From the NCBI GenBank assembly GCA_046351395.1, contig JAXLYP010000021.1, positions 1 through 64,000 of the forward strand: a stretch of 64,000 bases of DNA. Reading direction: 5' to 3'. This document shows positions 59,650 through 64,000 of this stretch, piece by piece; positions within the stretch are counted from its first letter, which is position 1, and each line of letters begins with the position of its first letter. Position numbers and translations under genes: made by a program. A model generated the notes under the pieces. It was not told the DNA's origin and ran no database searches. It was given only the letters and a program-made list of their open reading frames with translations. The stretch is from CAYYKK01 sp046351395 (GTDB lineage Bacteria > Myxococcota_A > Polyangia > Polyangiales > Polyangiaceae).

Positions 59650-60757
59650 GCCGCAGATCGACGACGAGCCCGTAGTGATCGGAGAGGAACAGCCCGTCCC
59701 CCGTCGCGGGTTCGGTCCCCGCGAGCTCGGCGCGCACCGCGTCGAGGCTGGCGGAGACGAAGACTCGATCGAGGCGCCGTGGGACGCTCGACGAGCTCGT
59801 GATCTCCGCGAGGCCGTTCGTCTCCGGATCGAACGTGGGTGTCTCGTCCGCGTCGCCCCGCGCCAGCGTCCACGCGTCCAGGAGATCGACGCGATCGGCG
59901 AGATCCGGCGCGGCGTCGTTGAAGTCGCCGCCCCAAATCACGCGCGAGGCACGGCCTGCGAAGCCCGCGCGCAGCTCCGCGAGCTCGCGCGCGCGGCGCT
60001 CGGTCGCGCCCTCGGTGTGATCGCTCGTGAGGTGCGTCGTCGCGAACACCACGGGTCCGGCCGCGGTGTCCACGGTGATCGCGAGCGCGGCCTTGTGCGG
60101 GCCGAGCGCGTGTAGGCCGACCTCGCGCACGGCGGGGCGGGCGAGCACGACGAGGCCGAACCGCTCGACGTCGCTGCCCGCCGAGCCCGAGGTCACGGCG
60201 TAGCGAGCGCGCACCCAGCCAGCGGAGAGGAGCTCCTCGTGGAGCGGGGGCTCGACCTCCTGCAGCGCGAGGACGTCCGCGTCGAGCGCGCGCAGCGCAG
60301 CGACGATCAGGGGGCGTCGGCGCTCGGTCTCGATCCACTCGGTCTCGTACTTGTCCCAGAGCACGTTCCACGTCGCCACCCGGAGCGTGGTCGCCTCGGG
60401 CGCCGACGCGGCGCGGAAGGGGTGGAGCTCCTCCACGGCGGGCGACCACTCTGCACCGTCCCAGCGGAGCGCGTGGCGCGGCTCGAAGAACGGCATGTCG
60501 AGCAGGCGAGGCGCGCGCGCGCGGCCCGCGCGCGACGTGTCGAGCCGATCGATCTGCGTGCGGCGGTCCCACACGAGCTCGCGATCCGCCTCGATGTAGA
60601 CGACGCGGTGCCAGGGGATCTCGCCCCCGGGGACGAAGTCCGCGAACGGCACGCGCGCGGGCGCGTCGCGGCGCGCCTCGATCCCGAGGACGAAGCGCGC
60701 GGGATCGAACCGGGCGTCCCAGCGGATGCGTTGGTAGATGTGTTCGCTGGTTCTCAT
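59609..60757 (-). CDS. MJ1316 RNA-end recognition domain fused to endonuclease/exonuclease/phosphatase
   Basis: A 382-residue protein. Residues 1-85 match the MJ1316/DUF504 family: MRTSEHIYQRIRWDARFDPA, FVLGIEARRDAPARVPFADF and GEIPWHRVVYIEADRELVWD. This family is proposed to recognise 2',3'-cyclic RNA ends. The C-terminal part (about 130-378) is an endonuclease/exonuclease/phosphatase domain with RVATWNVLWD (Asn), DVLALQEVE (Glu), GGDFNDAAPD (Asp, Asn) and SDHYGLVVDL (Asp, His), all catalytic residues kept. Its ATG overlaps the ligase-kinase stop. It could process RNA ends before ligation; this is inferred from domains and coupling. Confidence 0.88.
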   Translation of the reverse strand: MRTSEHIYQRIRWDARFDPARFVLGIEARRDAPARVPFADFVPGGEIPWHRVVYIEADRELVWDRRTQIDRLDTSRAGRARAPRLLDMPFFEPRHALRWDGAEWSPAVEELHPFRAASAPEATTLRVATWNVLWDKYETEWIETERRRPLIVAALRALDADVLALQEVEPPLHEELLSAGWVRARYAVTSGSAGSDVERFGLVVLARPAVREVGLHALGPHKAALAITVDTAAGPVVFATTHLTSDHTEGATERRARELAELRAGFAGRASRVIWGGDFNDAAPDLADRVDLLDAWTLARGDADETPTFDPETNGLAEITSSSSVPRRLDRVFVSASLDAVRAELAGTEPATGDGLFLSDHYGLVVDLRLIAETPCGPSSAR

Positions 60758-62511
60758 GGCGTGTCCGTCTCGAGGACGTCCGTGAAGAGGTCTCCGGCCG
60801 TGTCGGTGATCGCGTCGTCCGCCCCGACGTAGAGGACGCGATCCGCCTCGCCCGGATAGGGCGGGGTGAAGCGGTGGAGCTGCTGCTCGAGCACCGCGAC
60901 CGGCACGGGGTGCGGGCGCGCGGCGTTCCTCCGCGCGAGCTCGGCGGGCGCGCGCGCGAAGACGACGAGGGATCCGAGGGCCCCGCGCCGCCGCGCCGCG
61001 TCCAGCACGAGCCGGCGCTGCGCGCGGACGAGCGACGTCGCGTCCCAGACGACCTGACGGCCGGCGTCGAGGAGCGCGCCGAGATCCCCGAGCGCGCGCG
61101 TCAGGACGGCCGCGTTCTCGGATTGATCGCCGCGCTCGCCGCGCGCCTCGCGGCGATCGTCGAGCGAAATCACCGCGTGATCCGCGAACGTGGCGCGCGT
61201 GAGCGTCGACTTGCCCGATCCGGACGGCCCGACCATGAGGACGACGGACGCGCGATCCTCGCGCTGCGCCGCGTGCGTCGTGGCGATGGCTTCGTCGACG
61301 CTCCGGATCTTCCCGTCCACCCAGAGCTCGAGCGCCGCGGACCACGCGCGCTGCGCGCGCCTCGGCGGGAGCGCGGCGAACGAGGCGCGCGCGCCGGCGC
61401 GGAGGGCCGCGAGGGGCGCGGTGGAGAGGAGCCCTGCGTCGCTCGCGACGAGCTCGGACCAGCGCACGAGATCGGCCTCGACCCCAGGTTTCGTCGTCGC
61501 CCCCGCGAGCGCGTGGAGGACGCCGAGGTCGGCCGCGCGCGCCATGCTCCGGAGCCCGCCGGCGCGGAGCTCGTCCGGGAAGGGCTCGCGCAGGGCGCGC
61601 GCGAGGCCGACGAGATCCGAGATGCGCCGCGCGAGGCGCGCGCCGAGGCGCGGGAGGAGCAGCGGGGCGACGTCGGCGCGAGGGAGGGGCGCGAGGAGCG
61701 CGGCGATCACGCCCTCGAGGCGCGCGTCCCCGAACCGACCGATGGCGTCGAGCGCGTCCTCGGTCGCGGCGATGCGCGCCTCCGCGGGGGCGTGCGGCTC
61801 GCGGCCCGCGAGCGAGGGCGCCTCGAGTCCGAGCACGCGCGCGAGATCCGTCGCGTTCGCGCGCACGCCGCCCCGGACGTCCCAGAGCAGGGCGCGCGGG
61901 CTGCGGCCGTTCTCGAGGACGGGGGCGCGGGCCCAGTGCACGTCCGTCGTCACGTGGTCCTTCCGCACGAACTTGGCGACGTGGGACGCGAAGTCGGTGT
62001 ACGCGAACCCCTCCGCCGTGCGGACGACGTAGCCCTCTTGCCGCGACCGATCGAGCGGGAGCGCGCGGATCTTCTTCTCGTCGAAGGGGCCGCGGTAGAG
62101 CACGCGCGGCGTGGGGGCGCCGATGCGCGCGCCGAACGCGACCGTCGCGTCCCAGTCGTGGCAGTGATCGCCCTCCCAGACGCTGAAGAGGTAGAACCAG
62201 CTCTCGAGATCGGTGTACGCGAGCGCGTGCTTCGCGAAGAGGTTCTCGCCCGAGACGCGCACGCCGTCGGGGATCTGGCCTCGGACGCGCTCGTGGTAGG
62301 CCTTGATCCAGGCGCGCGAGGGGTGATGCGCGGAGTCGAGCGAGCGCGCGTGGAGCGCGTCCCGGTAGAGCGTGGTGTTCTCGCCGTCGAGCTTCTCCGT
62401 GACGACCACGTCCCGGCCGTCGAAGCACGCCGTTGTGTCCGCGCGCACGTCGTCCGGCGTGGCGCCTTCGGACCACGGGAGGTGGGGGGTGCGGGGGTAG
62501 CGCGTGCGCAT
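60754..62511 (-). CDS. RNA ligase fused to polynucleotide kinase
   Basis: A 585-residue repair enzyme. The ligase has nucleotidyl motif I VTEKLDGENTTLY with nucleophile Lys40, then HARSLDSAHHPSRAWIKAYH, GVRVSGENLFAKHALAYTDL, WFYLFSVWEG, LYRGPFDEKKIR, EGYVVRTAEG (motif IV) and AKFVRKDHV (motif V). A helical middle region without known motifs spans about 215-420. The C-terminus is a P-loop kinase with GPSGSGKST (about 428-436) and VVWDATSLVRAQRRLVLDAA. Ligase and kinase sites are complete, so it should phosphorylate 5' ends and seal RNA. The next gene is ATGA-coupled. Confidence 0.92.
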   Translation of the reverse strand: MRTRYPRTPHLPWSEGATPDDVRADTTACFDGRDVVVTEKLDGENTTLYRDALHARSLDSAHHPSRAWIKAYHERVRGQIPDGVRVSGENLFAKHALAYTDLESWFYLFSVWEGDHCHDWDATVAFGARIGAPTPRVLYRGPFDEKKIRALPLDRSRQEGYVVRTAEGFAYTDFASHVAKFVRKDHVTTDVHWARAPVLENGRSPRALLWDVRGGVRANATDLARVLGLEAPSLAGREPHAPAEARIAATEDALDAIGRFGDARLEGVIAALLAPLPRADVAPLLLPRLGARLARRISDLVGLARALREPFPDELRAGGLRSMARAADLGVLHALAGATTKPGVEADLVRWSELVASDAGLLSTAPLAALRAGARASFAALPPRRAQRAWSAALELWVDGKIRSVDEAIATTHAAQREDRASVVLMVGPSGSGKSTLTRATFADHAVISLDDRREARGERGDQSENAAVLTRALGDLGALLDAGRQVVWDATSLVRAQRRLVLDAARRRGALGSLVVFARAPAELARRNAARPHPVPVAVLEQQLHRFTPPYPGEADRVLYVGADDAITDTAGDLFTDVLETDTP

Positions 62512-62628
62512 GGTCCTGCGAGCTACGGCGCGGCCGCGCGGATCTGACGAGTGGCCGCGAAGCAAGACCGTGGCACGTTGGCCGAATCGTTCAATACGCC
62601 CCCGCGCGGCGCTCGCAGGTTCTCGGGC

Positions 62629-63375
62629 ATGAACGACCTCACGATCTCCCTCGCGGGCCTCATCTTCTACTCCCCCACGCCGGACGCGCTCGTCGCGTTC
62701 TACCGAGACGCGCTCGCGGTGCCGCTCGCGCCGGCCGAACACGGCACCGTCGGGCCGCATTTCGAAGGCTCGTGCGGTGGGGTGCACGTCGCGGTCTGGG
62801 GTGAGGAGAGGCACATGTCCGGGCCGCTCGTGCCCGTGTTCCGAACGCGCTCCCTCGACGAGGGCGCGGCCCGCGTCGTCGAGGCAGGGGCGCGACAGCT
62901 CCACAAGGCGATCGACCTCGGCGAGGGCAAACGCGTCGCGGGCTTCCTCGATCCGGATGGAAGGCCGCTCCGCCTCATCGAGATCGACGCGCCCATCGAG
63001 GGGGTGGACGGTGAGCACCCGCGCGGCGCACGCGCGGTCTCCGCGGTCGTGTTCGCCTCGCGCGACGGGGAACGCACGGCGGCGTTCTTCGAGCGCGGGC
63101 TCGGCGTGCGGTTCACGCGCGGCGACCACGCGGGAGACCCTCACCACGAGGCGCGGCTCGGGCGCGTGCGCCTCGCGATCGTCCAGGGCTCGCCCGAGGG
63201 CCCGGGTGCGGTCGCGCCGACGTTCCTCGCGGACGATCTCGACGCGCTGACCGCTTCGCTGCATCGTTGGGGCGTGGACGCGACGAGGACGATCTCGCTC
63301 GGACCGACGAAGAGGCTCGCGTCCTTCCGGGATCCGGATCGCAACGCGTTCCACGCGATCGAAGTGCGCGCGTGA
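62629..63375 (+). CDS. Glyoxalase/bleomycin-resistance-like (VOC) protein, two domains
   Basis: A 248-residue protein of two VOC halves: LAGLIFYSPTPDALVAFYRD with VHVAVWGEERHMSG and GFLDPDGRPLRLIEI, then SAVVFASRDGERTAAFFERG with SFRDPDRNAFHAIEV. The DPD-G-E pattern and paired betaalphabeta folds fit. Substrate unknown; family members handle glyoxals, dioxygenation or antibiotics. Its stop overlaps the start of the regulator gene (GTGA), so the two are probably controlled together. Confidence 0.8.
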   Translation: MNDLTISLAGLIFYSPTPDALVAFYRDALAVPLAPAEHGTVGPHFEGSCGGVHVAVWGEERHMSGPLVPVFRTRSLDEGAARVVEAGARQLHKAIDLGEGKRVAGFLDPDGRPLRLIEIDAPIEGVDGEHPRGARAVSAVVFASRDGERTAAFFERGLGVRFTRGDHAGDPHHEARLGRVRLAIVQGSPEGPGAVAPTFLADDLDALTASLHRWGVDATRTISLGPTKRLASFRDPDRNAFHAIEVRA

Positions 63376-64000
63376 CGAAGCCCCCCATCGTCGCCGACGT
63401 TCCCCGAGCGCGCGGGGCCTCGTTCGATCCGAAGAGCGTCGTGGTGATCGAGGGGAGCCCTGCGTTCGCGAGCGCGGCGCCGCACCCGTCCCTCCGCGCG
63501 CACGTGTCCGCGTACTGGACCGTGCGGTGCGATGGTCCCCGTCACACGATCCGATCCCTCCCGGATGGATGCGTGGACGTCGCGTTCGACCTCCTCGCGT
63601 CGACGCCGAGCGCGTTCGTGACGGGCCCGCAGCGGCGCGCGCGCACGTTCGAGGTCGAGGGGAAGTCGCACCTCGTGGGGGTCCGGATCGCGCCCGGCGC
63701 GTGCTTCGATCTCCTCGGCGCGCCGGTGGCCGAGGGCGATCTCTGGGTGCCCCTCGCGCGTTGGCTCGGGGACGCCGGCGTCGAGCTCGCCGTCCGGGTC
63801 GGCGCGGCGCGCGCGCTCGCTGATCGCGCGGCGCTCCTCGACGCGTTCTTCCTCGCGCGGCTCGCTGACCTTCGCGGCGCCCGCGGCGCCGATCCGCGCC
63901 TCACGCGCGCGATCCACCTCGTGTTCGAGACGGCGGGAGCGGCGCGCGTCGCGGAGCTCGCGAAGGCCGCGCACGCGAGCGAGCGCACGCTCGCGCGACT
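63372..64000 (+). CDS. AraC-family transcriptional regulator (cut by window edge)
   Basis: The GTG start overlaps the glyoxalase-like stop. The 209 residues present show an N-terminal sensor domain (HPSLRAHVSAYWTVRCDG, SLPDGCVDVAFDLLA, HLVGVRIAPGACFDLLG) typical of the AraC subgroup with DUF6597. The beginning of the DNA-binding helix-turn-helix follows (RVAELAKAAHASERTLARL). The rest lies beyond the window. Coupling to the VOC gene suggests it regulates that gene or its substrate response. Confidence 0.85.
   Translation, partial: MTKPPIVADVPRARGASFDPKSVVVIEGSPAFASAAPHPSLRAHVSAYWTVRCDGPRHTIRSLPDGCVDVAFDLLASTPSAFVTGPQRRARTFEVEGKSHLVGVRIAPGACFDLLGAPVAEGDLWVPLARWLGDAGVELAVRVGAARALADRAALLDAFFLARLADLRGARGADPRLTRAIHLVFETAGAARVAELAKAAHASERTLAR

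Overview
The window is very GC-rich DNA. It is packed with predicted lipoproteins, Ser/Thr protein kinases, PEGA/TPR proteins, ECF-type sigma factors, DUF1592/DUF1552 pairs and Cys-rich surface proteins. This mix points to a member of the Myxococcota, probably of the Polyangia; that is inferred from gene content and base composition, as no rRNA gene is present. No tRNA, rRNA, CRISPR array or intact insertion sequence was found.

Layout. 1-3.6 kb: the N-terminal part of a TonB-dependent receptor diverges from a large M28 lipoprotein peptidase across an AT-rich, Fur-box-like spacer. 3.6-10.8 kb: an island of lower GC with five tightly coupled genes (a small protein, a beta-lactamase-fold hydrolase, two nearly identical RCC1 lipoproteins and a paralogue of the first small protein), then a 42-bp minisatellite and a MerR-like gene. 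A broken copy of that MerR-like gene's 3' end lies at the far side of the island. 10.8-18.2 kb: M13 and M49-like metallopeptidase lipoproteins, a Uma2 nuclease-like protein, and a Ser/Thr kinase coupled to a TPR/PEGA-like protein. 18.2-29 kb: Cys-rich lipoproteins around a sigma-like factor, a PEGA lipoprotein, a lipoprotein-ferritin fusion and WD40-like lipoproteins. 29-34 kb: two tandem 54-57 residue peptides, a TPR protein and an EamA transporter in one run, then an MBL-fold protein and an ArsC/Spx protein. 34-47 kb: GNAT, VWA lipoprotein, Ada-AlkA plus Ogt alkylation repair, a second Ser/Thr kinase, an aldolase-dehydrogenase fusion, and a DUF1592/DUF1552 pair.

47-55 kb is a run of seven co-oriented minus-strand genes: cyclase-like TPR protein, PspA, stand-alone PEP-utilising swivel domain, lipoprotein, trypsin-like protein lacking its catalytic His, zinc-ribbon protein, and a lipoprotein-PDZ-NuoH-like membrane chimera. 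It looks like an envelope-stress module built around PspA. 55-58.6 kb: PHA-type regulator, ECF sigma/anti-sigma pair, and Fe/Mn superoxide dismutase. 59.6-62.5 kb: an ATGA-coupled RNA-repair pair, an RNA ligase-polynucleotide kinase fusion and an MJ1316-endonuclease/exonuclease/phosphatase fusion. The window ends in a glyoxalase-like gene coupled to a truncated AraC-family regulator.

The strongest candidates for new biology are the RNA-repair pair, the PDZ-NuoH chimera in the PspA cluster, the tandem peptide/TPR/exporter unit, the 3.6-10.8 kb island, and two cases where a gene's last codons plus stop are tandemly repeated just after its end. Gene calling is mostly secure because many starts overlap the previous stop (ATGA or GTGA). 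All functions are from motif reading by eye, without database searches.
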